Made by a program: the position numbers and the translations under genes. From Paraeggerthella hongkongensis (GTDB lineage Bacteria > Actinomycetota > Coriobacteriia > Coriobacteriales > Eggerthellaceae), in contig NZ_PPTQ01000011.1 of the NCBI RefSeq assembly GCF_003340345.1, forward strand, positions 1 to 64,000: a stretch of DNA of 64,000 nucleotides. The letters are read 5' to 3'. Under the pieces are notes generated by a model. It did no database searches, was not told the DNA's origin, and saw only the letters and a list, made by a program, of their open reading frames with translations. Every line of letters starts with the position of its first letter. The first letter of the stretch is position 1. Positions 18,765 to 28,739 of this stretch are shown piece after piece.

Positions 18765-18801
18765 GGGCGCCGCGGCAAAAATAGTCGCGGCGCCCTTTTT
18801 T
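18765..18801 (+). terminator. Strong intrinsic terminator
   Basis: GGGCGCCGCG (18765-18774) pairs perfectly with CGCGGCGCCC (18786-18795), followed by six T residues (18796-18801). It ends the radical SAM transcript. Confidence 0.93.
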
Positions 18802-18848
18802 GTCATCGGCAAGCCAACCCGACCGGCGCGCCGGCGCTTTGCGCCGCG

Positions 18849-21005
18849 CTAGCCGATCCCGTCCCTACTCAACAGCGGCGTCAGCTTCCCCTGCGCCAAC
18901 AGCGTGATCCTTCCCGTGGCGCGCGACACGGTGGTGTAGAGCCGACGGCGCGACAAGGGATCGTCCGGGAACGTGCGCTCGCTTGCTTCGGGCACGATCA
19001 CGTGGTCGAATTCCAGGCCCTTCGCAAGCTTGAGCGACGTGAGGACAACGCCGCTCGTAGGCAGCGTCGCCTCGGCGTCGATGAGCGGAGGCGCGCCGTC
19101 CCCCAGCTTCTTCTGCAGCTGCTTCGCCTGGTGCTTCTGCGGCAGGATCACCGCCGTAAGGCCCTCGTCCGCAGACGCCGCCTCGATGACGCGCACCAGC
19201 TCCCGATCGCGCTCCTCTTCGGTGGCGCGCTCGATGATGGCCGGGGCCTCCTCCTGGCGGCGTATGGACGAGATGCGCAGGCGCTCCTCGTCCGCAAGCA
19301 GGCCGGCGAACAGCGCGGTGATGGCGGGCGAAGACCGGTAGCTGGTCATGAGCCGACATTCCTCCACCGAGCCGCGGGCTTTCTGGAATACGGCTTTGAC
19401 GTCGTCAAACGTTGCCGTATCGGGACCGATGGCCTGATTTTGGTCGCCCAGGAGCAAGAAGTGGGCACGGCGGAAATAGCGCGCCAGCACCGTAAGCTGG
19501 GCCGCCGTGTAGTCTTGCACCTCGTCGATCATCACGTACTTGGCATCCGGATTGCCCAGCCCCGTGAGCGCCATCTTCAAGTACAGCCATTCCACGGGCA
19601 CCAGGTTCTCCACGCCGAGCAGGCGCATACCGATGCGGTCGATGCGCAGCCAGTCGTCGTTCTCGACGGCTTTGCGCGCGGCAGCGTAACGATCGTCCAC
19701 GTACTGCTGCGCCCAAACGCGCGCTTCGTCTTCGTCCTGCGCGTCGAACGTTTCGCGGAAGAGCGCCACCTGCTCGTCGGGGCTCAAGGCCGACAGCTCG
19801 TCGAGAATTCGATCGGACGTCGCTATCTGCTTCAGGCGCGTGTCCAGACGGTGCGCCAGCTCGTCGCGCATGAGCGACACCAGGTGCGGGCCGGCCGGAA
19901 TGTTCTTGAACTTAGCCGCCACCTGAAGGATCTGCCCCACGGACAGCAGGCGATCCCCGTTGCAGTGCACCTCTTTGAAGTCGTGCGGGTCGAACGCGAA
20001 TCCCGCGCACGCCGCATCGATGCGCTCAAGCCGGTCGAGCGCCACGTTCACCTGCCCGCCCGTGCGATCGGGCGGCATGAGCTGTTGCAAAAACTCGCTC
20101 CACGTAAGGCATTCGGGGTTGCGCTCGCCCAGATCGGGCAGCACGTTGTCGATGTAGCTTTGGAACACGGGGTTGGGCGTGATCAGGAACACCTGGCTAG
20201 GATCCAGGCTTTCGCGCTGCTGGTAGAACAGGTAGGCGATGCGCTGCATGAGCACCGAGGTCTTGCCGCTGCCGGCAATGCCGTTCACCAGCAGAGCCGG
20301 CACGTCTTCATGGCGAATGACCTGGTTCTGCTCCTTTTGGATGGTGGCGGTGATGGACTGCATCTTGGCCGAGCGCTGCTTGGACAGCGACGCCAGCAAC
20401 AGCGAATCCTGGATGGCCACCGTGGTGTCGAAGTACGCGTTCAGGCGGTCCTTGTCCACGTCGAACTGTCGGCGCAGCTTAAGGTCAACGTTGATGGTGC
20501 GCCCGTTGGCCTGGTACGAAGTGGGGCCGTTGTCCTGGTTGTAGTACACCTCGGCCACCGGCGAGCGCCAGTCCACCACCAGGCGGCGGTAGGAATCGTC
20601 GGACACGCCCGCAGTGCCAATGTAGAGCTCTTTGGGGTCTTCGCCCGGCTTGAACTGAAGGACCACTTTCGCAAAGTAGGGCTGGCCGAGCAGCAGCCGT
20701 ATGCTGTTGAGCTTTTCGGCATCGACGCTCTGCGCCATGTTGTACGCGTCGATCACGCGGTTAACGGTGGCGAAATCGGCGTATGTCTCCATGGCGTCAG
20801 CGTAGCTGGCCAGGTTCACCGACAGCTCGTCCACCATGGCAAGCTTGTCGGCGGCGGCGTCTTTGCTGTTCTTGTCCATTTTCGCCACCAGATCGGCGGC
20901 CATCGACCGCAGCGTAGCGTACGTTTCGCTCAGATGGCGCTGCTCCGCTTCGAATACGGGGTCTTGCGCCGAAGATGCTTCGAGGTGCGTGGTGTCGGTG
21001 TGCAA
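18849..21005 (-). CDS. UvrD-like helicase, HelD/HelR type
   Basis: 718 residues. The N-terminal ~150 residues are helical and coiled-coil-like, as in the RNA-polymerase-binding HelD arm. The Walker A is NGIAGSGKTSVLMQRI (about 230), Walker B is MIDEVQDYTA, and DQNQAIG is helicase motif III-like. C-terminal superfamily 1 motifs include TSLKLAKGLEFD and YTTVSRA. HelD proteins release stalled RNA polymerase from DNA. Translation begins at a TTG, chosen because AAGGAG lies five nt upstream. Confidence 0.88.
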   Translation of the reverse strand: MHTDTTHLEASSAQDPVFEAEQRHLSETYATLRSMAADLVAKMDKNSKDAAADKLAMVDELSVNLASYADAMETYADFATVNRVIDAYNMAQSVDAEKLNSIRLLLGQPYFAKVVLQFKPGEDPKELYIGTAGVSDDSYRRLVVDWRSPVAEVYYNQDNGPTSYQANGRTINVDLKLRRQFDVDKDRLNAYFDTTVAIQDSLLLASLSKQRSAKMQSITATIQKEQNQVIRHEDVPALLVNGIAGSGKTSVLMQRIAYLFYQQRESLDPSQVFLITPNPVFQSYIDNVLPDLGERNPECLTWSEFLQQLMPPDRTGGQVNVALDRLERIDAACAGFAFDPHDFKEVHCNGDRLLSVGQILQVAAKFKNIPAGPHLVSLMRDELAHRLDTRLKQIATSDRILDELSALSPDEQVALFRETFDAQDEDEARVWAQQYVDDRYAAARKAVENDDWLRIDRIGMRLLGVENLVPVEWLYLKMALTGLGNPDAKYVMIDEVQDYTAAQLTVLARYFRRAHFLLLGDQNQAIGPDTATFDDVKAVFQKARGSVEECRLMTSYRSSPAITALFAGLLADEERLRISSIRRQEEAPAIIERATEEERDRELVRVIEAASADEGLTAVILPQKHQAKQLQKKLGDGAPPLIDAEATLPTSGVVLTSLKLAKGLEFDHVIVPEASERTFPDDPLSRRRLYTTVSRATGRITLLAQGKLTPLLSRDGIG

Positions 21006-21163
21006 CGGTACTCCTTGATCGAATGTGCAAGGGGAGATTATACGGGTCTGCGCCCGCGTTTCCCAGCGACTTCACGCTTCTTGCTGAAACCGTAACCCAG
21101 GGGCAGGCGGGCTGGCGTATACTGTGCTCTCGCACGATTCCCGATCGCAATGGAGCATCACCT

Positions 21164-21910
21164 GTGAGCATCGACACCGCCACCGGCAAGGAAGCGCCTG
21201 CGGACATCTCGTCCGAGCGCGTGAAAGACATCTTCTCCACCATCGCCAAGAAGTACGAACGCTTCAACGCCGTCTCGAGCTTCGGCGCTTACAAGGCGTG
21301 GCTGTCCGGCATGATGCGCCAGGCTCCCATCAGCCCCAACGCAGACGTGTTGGACATCGCGGGCGGCACGGGCGACGTGACCTTCACCGTGGCGCGGGCG
21401 AAGCATCCGCGACACATCCAGTGCACCGACCTGGTCGACGAGATGCTCGACGTTGCACGCATGCACTACGCCGACGGCAAGGCCGACGGCGTGCCGGTTG
21501 ATTTCGAGGTGGTGGACGCGCAGAACATTCCGTACGCCGACGCGAGCTACGACGTCATCACCATGGCGTACGGCATCCGCAACATGCCCGAGCGCGACCG
21601 GGCGCTTTCCGAAATGTTCCGCGTGCTGAAGCCCGGCGGGTCGCTCGTGTGCCTGGAATTCTCCACGCCGCCGAACGCGGTATGGCGCGCCCTGTACAAC
21701 TTCTACTTGAAGCACCTGATCCCCTTCTGGGGAGGCCTGATCACCGGCGACCGCGAGGGCTTCGTGTACCTATCGCGCTCCATCAAGGCGTTCCCCAACC
21801 AGCAAGGGCTGGCCGACATGATGACGCGCGCCGGATTCACGGATGTGACCTGGAAGAACTACACCGGGGGCATCGCCGCCGTCCACGTAGCGAAGAAGCC
21901 GGAGGCCTAA
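21164..21910 (+). CDS. menG: Demethylmenaquinone methyltransferase
   Basis: SAM-dependent C-methylation of the quinone ring, the last menaquinone step. At 248 residues it has the SAM-binding LDIAGGTGDVTF (residue ~65) and UbiE/MenG signatures YERFNAVSSFG at the N-terminus, AYGIRNMP, and the ending EFSTPP...YLSRSIKAFPNQ. The GTG start at 21164 follows a TGGAG site; upstream in-frame codons lack similarity. A 5-codon ATG reading frame (21150-21167) ends in a TGA overlapping this GTG, possibly coupling translation. Confidence 0.95.
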   Translation: MSIDTATGKEAPADISSERVKDIFSTIAKKYERFNAVSSFGAYKAWLSGMMRQAPISPNADVLDIAGGTGDVTFTVARAKHPRHIQCTDLVDEMLDVARMHYADGKADGVPVDFEVVDAQNIPYADASYDVITMAYGIRNMPERDRALSEMFRVLKPGGSLVCLEFSTPPNAVWRALYNFYLKHLIPFWGGLITGDREGFVYLSRSIKAFPNQQGLADMMTRAGFTDVTWKNYTGGIAAVHVAKKPEA

Positions 21911-22048
21911 AGCCTGCGAAAGGCCGGCTGACGCTTCGATCGAAAGAAGGCTGAGCTAGTCGAGACGCGCTCGAGCGCCAAGTCCGACCGACGCCGAAAC
22001 GCAACTGCACATCAACGGCGGTTCGATGCTACCGCTTGCGCGCTCAAA

Positions 22049-22200
22049 TGCACGATTCTTCCCCCAATGTTGCGTTCGAAGGACCTGCCAAGAGGCAACC
22101 TTCGATGCGATCGCGCGTTTCGCCTGGTCGCAGGTTGTTCGCTGTCGGCAGAAAGGCTTCGGCATGCACTCGAACGCAACATTGGGGGAAGAATCGTGCA
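22049..22200. repeat. Large perfect inverted repeat, copy R5
   Basis: A 31-bp perfect inverted repeat at 22049-22079 and 22170-22200 (arms contain TTCCCCCAATGTTGCG) encloses 90 nt. The interior holds GCGCGTTTCGCCTGGTCG, resembling the GCGTTTT...CCTGGTCA core of elements R1-R3, although the arms are unrelated. It lies between the convergent ends of menG and kdpE. The 417-base gap holds no supported gene. Confidence 0.85.
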
Positions 22201-22327
22201 GCAAGCAGACCATTCGCTGTCGAATCGGCGCTGATGCGCACCGGTGCGCACCGCCTTCCGAGCAGGGCGGCTTGCAACGAAGCGGGAAAACGGGCTCGAG
22301 ACGGAGCCGGAAGACGAAGCCAGCGTC

Positions 22328-23035
22328 TCACTCGACGCGCATCATGCGGTAGCCTACGCCGACGTGGGTCTGGATGTAAAGGGGGTTGGCCGGGTCGGGC
22401 TCGATCTTCTTGCGCAGGGTTGCCATGAACACGCGCAGCGACGAGCGATCGGACGCCAAAGCGCTTCCCCACACCTCCTTGAGCAGGAAGTTGTGCGTGA
22501 GCACCTTGCCCGTGTTGCGCGCCAGCAGGCACAGCAGCTTGTACTCGAACGGCGTGAGGTGCACCTCCTGCCCATCGCGCTGCACGCAGGTGGAAGCGTA
22601 GTCGATGGTAAGGCCGCCGTTGCGATACACCGGATCCTCGGCACCTTCCTGCATGGCGCGCTCGCGATCAAGACGGCGCAGCGCAACGCGCACGCGAGCA
22701 AGCAGCTCGTCAACCGAGAAAGGCTTCACCAGGTAGTCATCGGCTCCGGCGTCGAGCGCCTCCACCTTGTCGGCATCCTCCAAGCGGGCCGACAGCACGA
22801 TCACCGGCAACGACGACCATCCGCGCAAGGTGCGAATGACGTCGACCCCATCGCCATCAGGCAATCCGAGGTCAAGTATGACCAGATCAGGGGGATGCGA
22901 AGACAGCTCCAACAGCGCCTGCGCAACCGAGCGCGCCTCTCGATGAGCGTAGTCGTGCAGCTCGAGCGTCGTCGTCACCAAACGGCGCACCGCCGCATCA
23001 TCCTCAACAACCAGTATCCGATACCGTTCAGCCAC
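22328..23035 (-). CDS. kdpE: KdpE response regulator
   Basis: OmpR-type activator of the kdp operon, phosphorylated by KdpD. At 235 residues the receiver domain (about 5-118) has VVEDDAAV, phospho-Asp in LDLGLPDGDG and Lys in LVKPFS. The winged-helix C-terminus (about 140-232) has the LTPFEYKLL and VGYRM motifs. The GTG start at 23035 overlaps the kdpD stop (GTGGCTGA). The frame continues upstream inside kdpD as a shadow. Confidence 0.95.
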   Translation of the reverse strand: MAERYRILVVEDDAAVRRLVTTTLELHDYAHREARSVAQALLELSSHPPDLVILDLGLPDGDGVDVIRTLRGWSSLPVIVLSARLEDADKVEALDAGADDYLVKPFSVDELLARVRVALRRLDRERAMQEGAEDPVYRNGGLTIDYASTCVQRDGQEVHLTPFEYKLLCLLARNTGKVLTHNFLLKEVWGSALASDRSSLRVFMATLRKKIEPDPANPLYIQTHVGVGYRMMRVE

Positions 23036-25823
23036 GTACCGCCTCCACCGATCGAGCGACCACATCTTCAGCATCCACCGCGGGCAGCGTGAACCAGAAC
23101 TCGCTGCCGCAAGGCTTCCTGTTGCGCACTTGCAAAGTCCCGCCGTGAACCTCGACGATCGAGCGGCACAGCGAAAGGCCCAGGCCCATGCCGCGCTTGA
23201 AATCTCCGCTCTTGCCGCCGGGCTTGCCCGTAGAGCCATTGTAGAACATATCGAAGATGTGCTTGCGGTCCTCGTCCGGGATTCCCGGACCCTCGTCCGA
23301 AACCGCGATCCGCACGCGCGGCAGCCCGTCCTCGACGGCGCGGCGCGCGGTCACGGCGATGCAGCTTCCCTCGGGCGCATAGGCAATGGCGTTGTTCACC
23401 AGGTTGATCACAACCTGCACGATCAGGCGCGCGTCCATCTCGGCCATAAGCAGCTCGTCCTCCAAATCGACGCGCACGCAACGATCCGCAATGCGCCGAT
23501 CGACATGCCGAAGCGCCTCCTGCACCACATCGCCGACCAGCTCGGGCTGCACCGCCAGCTGCATGGTGCCGTTGTCGATGCGCGTGATGGACAGCAGGTT
23601 CTCGACCAGCGTGACCAACCAACGCGCGTCGTCGTGAATATCGCGCAGCAGGCGCCGCTTCTGCTGCGCTGTCAGTGCGTCCTCATCGTGCAGCAGCATG
23701 TCCGCATCCCCCGAAATGCTGGTGAGAGGCGTGCGCAGATCATGAGAGATCGTCCGCAGCAAGTTCGCGCGCAACGTTTCCTTTTCCATGCGCATCTCCA
23801 TGCGGCGGCGCTCGTCGGCGAACAGGATCTGCTCGGTCGCCTGCCCGCATTCGTCAAGAATGGCAAGCAGCAGGTTCTTTTCGAACGCACCGAAATCCTC
23901 TTCCCCGTCGATGTCGTCCATGGCAACGCCAGCCACGCCGAACACGACGTCTTTCGACCGAATGGGCAGGTAGAGGCAGTGCGCGTTGGCCAGCGTGTCG
24001 GTTGTGGCGCCCGCGCGCTCGTTGTTCGACGCCGACCACGCCGCCACCGCAGCCTCGGCGGGGGAAGCCAGCACGGCCGTATCCGTCGCGCCGCCTATCG
24101 TTCCCGGAACATCGTGGAGCTCGGGGTTCGCCAGGCTTCCGTCGCCGAGCATCCGGTACATCACCACGGGGCGGTTCAGCAGCTTGATGACCTGCTCGGC
24201 CGCGAACCGAAAGCACTCGTCGGCGGTCGACGCGCCCTGAAGCTTGCGGCTCGACTCAAGCAGAACCTCCATGCGGTACGCGCGACGCGCGGTGCTTTCG
24301 GCCTGGCGTTTCATGCGGATGGCCAAAGACGACGCAGCAAACGTCCCCACCAGCAAAAACGCGAAGATGAACGGGTAGTTCAGCCCAACGGCGTGCAGCG
24401 TGAAGCGCGGCACGGTGAAGAAGAAGTTGTACGCGAACACGCTGCCGAGCGAGGCGAACAGCGCGTAGAAGAATCCGTCGGCGCGCGTGGCCATGAGCAG
24501 CGCCACGATGAGATACAGCATGAGAACCACCGACCCCGCCAAGCCCAGCTCGTAGATCACCAGGCCCAAGGCCGTGGCAAGCGCGACCGACGCGAGGGCC
24601 CGCCATATATCGGCAACCGTGAAATGGAAGCCCGTCGCCTCGCGCAGCCGCCCGTACTGAGCGGGCAGGTCCTTGGTGGGCACCACGTCCACCACGGCAC
24701 CGTGCGCAAGCTTCATCAGCCGGTTGACCAGGCTTTCCGGCCCCCACCCCAGCGCGCGGAAGCCGCCAATGGCGTTTCCCACCACAATATGGGTCGCCCC
24801 TGCGGTTTCCGCGTACTGCGCAATCTGCTGCGCTATGTCGTCGCCGAACAGCGTGACCACATGCGCGCCCAGCTCTTCGGCCAAATCGACGTTCGCCCGC
24901 AGGCGCCCGCGCCGTTCGGCGTCGAGCTTCTTGCTCTGCGACGACTCCACCACCACCGCGGTGAACGCGCCATGGTACGACTCCGCCATGTTGGCCGCGG
25001 CGCGAATGGCCTTCACGTTGCCGGCGTAGGGAGTCACGTACACTAGCACGTCCTCGCCCGCCTCCACGCGCGCGCCCGACTCGCCGCACTCGGCCTTGCG
25101 CGTCAAGCGATCGGCCATGCGGCGAAGCGCGATCTCGCGCAGCGCCGCCAGGTTCTTGCGCGAGAAGAAGTTGCCGAGCGCCGTGCGCGCACGGTCGGGC
25201 AGGTAGATCTTCCCCGACTCCAAACGATCGATCAAATCGTCCGGCTCGATGTCCACCAGCTCCACCGAAGCCGCCTGGTCGAAAATGCGATCGGGAATGC
25301 GCTCGGAAACGCTTACGTGCGTGATGGCGGCGATCTTGTCGTTCAAGCCCTCCAGATGCTGCACGTTCACCGTCGTGAACACGCTGATGCCCGCGCGCAG
25401 CAGCTCCTCGACGTCTTGATAGCGCTTCCGATGGCGGCACCCGGGGGCGTTCGTGTGAGCCAGCTCGTCCACCAGCACGATCTGCGGGCGGCGCGAAAGC
25501 ACCGCATCCAGGTCGAATTCGCGCAAGGTGATGCCTCGATGCGTGACGGCGCGCGGCGAAATCTGCTCCAAGCCTTCCGTCAACGCCATGGTGTCCACTC
25601 TTGTATGGGGCTCCACGTAGCCCACCACCACGTCGAAACCCTTGTCGAGCACCGCATGGGCCTCTTCCAGCATGGCGTACGTCTTGCCGACGCCCGCCGC
25701 ATAGCCGAAGAATATCTTGAGCTTGCCGCGCGCGTCGCCCTCGGCAGCTTCCCCCTCGACGATCTGGCGCAGAATAGCATCGGGGTCGCGGCGCGTCTCC
25801 AAATCGCCCATCGATGCAGCCAT
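23028..25823 (-). CDS. kdpD: KdpD osmosensitive K+ channel histidine kinase
   Basis: Turgor and potassium sensor kinase, 931 residues. The N-terminal KdpD domain has Walker A GYAAGVGKTYAML (about 40). A universal-stress-protein-like domain follows (to ~380), then four membrane helices (~400-500), a GAF-like region, HisKA with the phospho-His in TISHDLRTPLTS and a HATPase domain (DEGPGIP, GMGLGLSL). The start at ATG 25823 has GGAAGGAA upstream. It lies 92 nt downstream of kdpC in the same operon. Confidence 0.96.
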   Translation of the reverse strand: MAASMGDLETRRDPDAILRQIVEGEAAEGDARGKLKIFFGYAAGVGKTYAMLEEAHAVLDKGFDVVVGYVEPHTRVDTMALTEGLEQISPRAVTHRGITLREFDLDAVLSRRPQIVLVDELAHTNAPGCRHRKRYQDVEELLRAGISVFTTVNVQHLEGLNDKIAAITHVSVSERIPDRIFDQAASVELVDIEPDDLIDRLESGKIYLPDRARTALGNFFSRKNLAALREIALRRMADRLTRKAECGESGARVEAGEDVLVYVTPYAGNVKAIRAAANMAESYHGAFTAVVVESSQSKKLDAERRGRLRANVDLAEELGAHVVTLFGDDIAQQIAQYAETAGATHIVVGNAIGGFRALGWGPESLVNRLMKLAHGAVVDVVPTKDLPAQYGRLREATGFHFTVADIWRALASVALATALGLVIYELGLAGSVVLMLYLIVALLMATRADGFFYALFASLGSVFAYNFFFTVPRFTLHAVGLNYPFIFAFLLVGTFAASSLAIRMKRQAESTARRAYRMEVLLESSRKLQGASTADECFRFAAEQVIKLLNRPVVMYRMLGDGSLANPELHDVPGTIGGATDTAVLASPAEAAVAAWSASNNERAGATTDTLANAHCLYLPIRSKDVVFGVAGVAMDDIDGEEDFGAFEKNLLLAILDECGQATEQILFADERRRMEMRMEKETLRANLLRTISHDLRTPLTSISGDADMLLHDEDALTAQQKRRLLRDIHDDARWLVTLVENLLSITRIDNGTMQLAVQPELVGDVVQEALRHVDRRIADRCVRVDLEDELLMAEMDARLIVQVVINLVNNAIAYAPEGSCIAVTARRAVEDGLPRVRIAVSDEGPGIPDEDRKHIFDMFYNGSTGKPGGKSGDFKRGMGLGLSLCRSIVEVHGGTLQVRNRKPCGSEFWFTLPAVDAEDVVARSVEAVRG

Positions 25824-25915
25824 AGCGTTCCTTCCAACCGGAGGTGGAGCCGACGCACGTCGCGCCCGCCCCACCGTTCATCATACCTACGTTGCCGCCG
25901 CCGGTGCGACGTGCG

Positions 25916-26536
25916 TTACCGAACCGGCAAGATGCCGTCCAGCATCAGGTTCACCTTCAGCACGTTCACGCGCGCGTCTCCCAAAATTCCCCCTTGCGGC
26001 TGCTCCGTGCAACGCTCGATGATAGCGCGAATGTCGCGGGGGCTTTTGCCCGTGGTCCTGGCCAAGCGCTCGACTTGATACTCGGCCGCCGCCGGAGAGA
26101 TATGCGGGTCGAAACCGCTGCCCGACTCGGTAACCAAATCGCTCGGAATGGGCTTGTTGCCCTGTTCCGGATGGGCCGCGCGAAGAGCGTCGATGCGCGC
26201 CTGCACGGTTTCAGCGAACTCGTCGCCAGCCGGACTGAGGTTCGACGGAGCATACCACAGCACCTTGGATCCTCGATCGTCGGTGAACGTCTTTGCGTCG
26301 GGGCTCATAGGGCGCCCCCATAGATGGTCTTCGCCCGCAAACGGCTGGCCCACCAGCTCGCTGCCGTACGCGGTGCCGTCAACTTCGATGGTAGACCCGT
26401 TAGCCTGATGAGGGAAAGCCAGCTGAGCCAAAACCGTGCAGGCAAACGTGTACGCAACGCCGCATAAAAGCGTGACCACCAGGAAGAACAGCACTGCGCT
26501 TCCCCACAGCTTCGCTCCGTTTCCCACATGCAACAT
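25916..26536 (-). CDS. kdpC: K+-transporting ATPase subunit KdpC
   Basis: Small accessory subunit that bridges KdpA and KdpB and raises ATP affinity. 206 residues, with one N-terminal membrane segment (about 12-35), then the conserved GSELVGQPF and SGSGFDPHISPAAA motifs. The gap to kdpB is 30 nt. Length and motifs are normal. Confidence 0.96.
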   Translation of the reverse strand: MLHVGNGAKLWGSAVLFFLVVTLLCGVAYTFACTVLAQLAFPHQANGSTIEVDGTAYGSELVGQPFAGEDHLWGRPMSPDAKTFTDDRGSKVLWYAPSNLSPAGDEFAETVQARIDALRAAHPEQGNKPIPSDLVTESGSGFDPHISPAAAEYQVERLARTTGKSPRDIRAIIERCTEQPQGGILGDARVNVLKVNLMLDGILPVR

Positions 26537-26566
26537 AATGATCTCCTCTCGTCTAACGATCCTGCG

Positions 26567-28720
26567 CTACGCAATGCCCAGCGCCGTGATAGCCATATCA
26601 AGAACCTTGATGGCCACAAACGGAAGCACGATTCCGCCCAGGCCGTACACCAGCAAGTTGCGCGTCAGCAGGCTTTGCGACGTTGCCTCGCGGTACTTCA
26701 CCCCTTTGAGCGCCAGCGGAATGAGCGCCACGATGATCAGCGCGTTATAGGTGACCGCAGCCAGAATGGCCGTTGTCGGGCTGGTCAGGTGCATGACGTT
26801 GAGCGCATCGAGGGCAGGGTACAGCGGGACGAACAGCGCCGGAACGATGGCGAAGTACTTCGCCATATCGTTAGCGATGGAGAACGTGGTCAGGCTTCCG
26901 CGCGTCATGAGCAGCTGCTTGCCGATGCGCACGATGTCGAGCAGCTTCGTGGGGCTGGAATCAAGGTCGACCATGTTGCCAGCCTCCTTCGCCGCCTGGG
27001 TGCCGCTGTTCATGGCAACGGCCACATCGGCCTGCGCAAGCGCGGGAGCATCGTTCGTGCCGTCGCCCGTCATGGCCACCATGTGCCCTTCGGCCTGGTA
27101 CTGGCGGATGGCGGCGAGCTTCGTTTCGGGCGTTGCCTCGGCAATGAAGTCGTCCACGCCCGCCTCGGCAGCGATAGCCGCAGCCGTCAGGGGATTGTCG
27201 CCCGTGATCATGACGGTCTTGATGCCCATCGTGCGCAGGTCGGCGAAATTCTCCCTGATGCCCTGCTTCACGATGTCCTTCAGGTACACCACGCCCAGCA
27301 CGCGATGATCGCGCGCGACGAGCAACGGTGTACCGCCCGCGCGCGAAACGCGCTCGACGGCAAGCGCGCATTGGGCGCTGTACCGCCCGCCGCCCGCTTC
27401 CACGTAACGCTTCACCGCATCGGCCGCGCCCTTGCGAATCTCATGGCCGTCGAAATCCACGCCGCTCATCCGCGTTTGAGCCGTGAACGGGATCGACGCC
27501 ATGCCCGACCCCTCCAGCACCCGTGCGCGAATGCCGAAGCGCTCCTTCGCCAGCACCACGATGCTGCGGCCTTCCGGCGTTTCGTCCGTCAGGCTGGCCA
27601 ACTGGGCCGCGTCGGCCAGATCGCGCTCGTCGGCACCGTCGACCGCAACGAACTCGGCCGCCTGGCGGTTGCCCAGCGTGATGGTGCCGGTTTTGTCCAG
27701 CAGCAGCACGTCCACATCGCCCGCCGCCTCCACGGCGCGGCCGCTCATGGCCAGCACGTTCGCCTGGTTCAGGCGGCTCATGCCGGCAATGCCGATAGCC
27801 GAGAGCAGCGCGCCGATCGTAGTGGGAGCCAAGCACACGAACAGCGCAACGAGCGAGGTGATGGACGTGGGATTCGCCATGCCCTGTTGGTTGGCGCCGA
27901 ACCCGCTGAAAGCGAACAGCGCCACCGACACGGTCAGAAACACGATGGTCAGCGCAATGAGCAGGATCTCGAGCGCGATCTCGTTCGGCGTTTTCTTGCG
28001 TGCCGCCGATTCGACCATGGCGATCATCTGGTCGAGGAAACTGTGCCCCGCATCGGCGGTCACGCGCACCACCAGCCAATCGGACAGCACCGTAGTGCCG
28101 CCGGTCACAGCTGAGCGGTCGCCGCCCGCCTCGCGGATGACCGGGGCGGATTCGCCCGTGATGGCGCTCTCGTCCACCGAAGCCGCCCCTCTGACAATCT
28201 CCCCGTCAGCGGGAATCTGCTCGCCAGCGGACACGAAGAACACGTCCTTCTTCTTGAGGAGCGCCGAGCTTACCTCGTCGGCATTGAGGCGGAAGTACTC
28301 GGCGGGATCGTCGACATGCGCGCCCTTGGCCACCATGGCCTCGTTGAGCTTGTGCGCGTCGATGTCGCGCTTGGCGGCGCGCAGAGCGTCGGCCTGAGCC
28401 TTGCCGCGACCCTCTGCGAGAGCTTCGGCGAAGTTCGCGAACAGCACCGTCAGCCACAGGACCGCCGAAACCGCCAGGGTAAAAGCCGGGTGCGCGTCCG
28501 CCACGCCGAACAGGGAAAGAACGAACAGCGCCGACGTCAGGGCGGCCGAAAGGTACACCATGAGCATGACGGGATTCTTCGCCTGCTCGTTCGGCTTGAG
28601 CTTCGCAAACGAATCGGCCACGGCGCGCTTCGCGAGCTCGCGCATCGCTGCGTCTTTTCGCGAACCGCCCTTGGCGCCACGGGAGCCTAGCAGCGCGGCC
28701 TTGCCTTGTGCAGCAGTCAT
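26567..28720 (-). CDS. kdpB: K+-transporting P-type ATPase subunit KdpB
   Basis: Catalytic P-type ATPase subunit, 717 residues. The phosphorylation motif is [13 protein letters not shown]; the TGES-type actuator motif (ITGES), [13 protein letters not shown] hinge and [16 protein letters not shown] are all intact. About seven membrane segments. The N-terminus carries about 25 extra basic residues compared with E. coli KdpB. It follows kdpA by 19 nt. Confidence 0.97.
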   Translation of the reverse strand: MTAAQGKAALLGSRGAKGGSRKDAAMRELAKRAVADSFAKLKPNEQAKNPVMLMVYLSAALTSALFVLSLFGVADAHPAFTLAVSAVLWLTVLFANFAEALAEGRGKAQADALRAAKRDIDAHKLNEAMVAKGAHVDDPAEYFRLNADEVSSALLKKKDVFFVSAGEQIPADGEIVRGAASVDESAITGESAPVIREAGGDRSAVTGGTTVLSDWLVVRVTADAGHSFLDQMIAMVESAARKKTPNEIALEILLIALTIVFLTVSVALFAFSGFGANQQGMANPTSITSLVALFVCLAPTTIGALLSAIGIAGMSRLNQANVLAMSGRAVEAAGDVDVLLLDKTGTITLGNRQAAEFVAVDGADERDLADAAQLASLTDETPEGRSIVVLAKERFGIRARVLEGSGMASIPFTAQTRMSGVDFDGHEIRKGAADAVKRYVEAGGGRYSAQCALAVERVSRAGGTPLLVARDHRVLGVVYLKDIVKQGIRENFADLRTMGIKTVMITGDNPLTAAAIAAEAGVDDFIAEATPETKLAAIRQYQAEGHMVAMTGDGTNDAPALAQADVAVAMNSGTQAAKEAGNMVDLDSSPTKLLDIVRIGKQLLMTRGSLTTFSIANDMAKYFAIVPALFVPLYPALDALNVMHLTSPTTAILAAVTYNALIIVALIPLALKGVKYREATSQSLLTRNLLVYGLGGIVLPFVAIKVLDMAITALGIA

Positions 28721-28739
28721 CTTGCCTTCACCAACCTTC

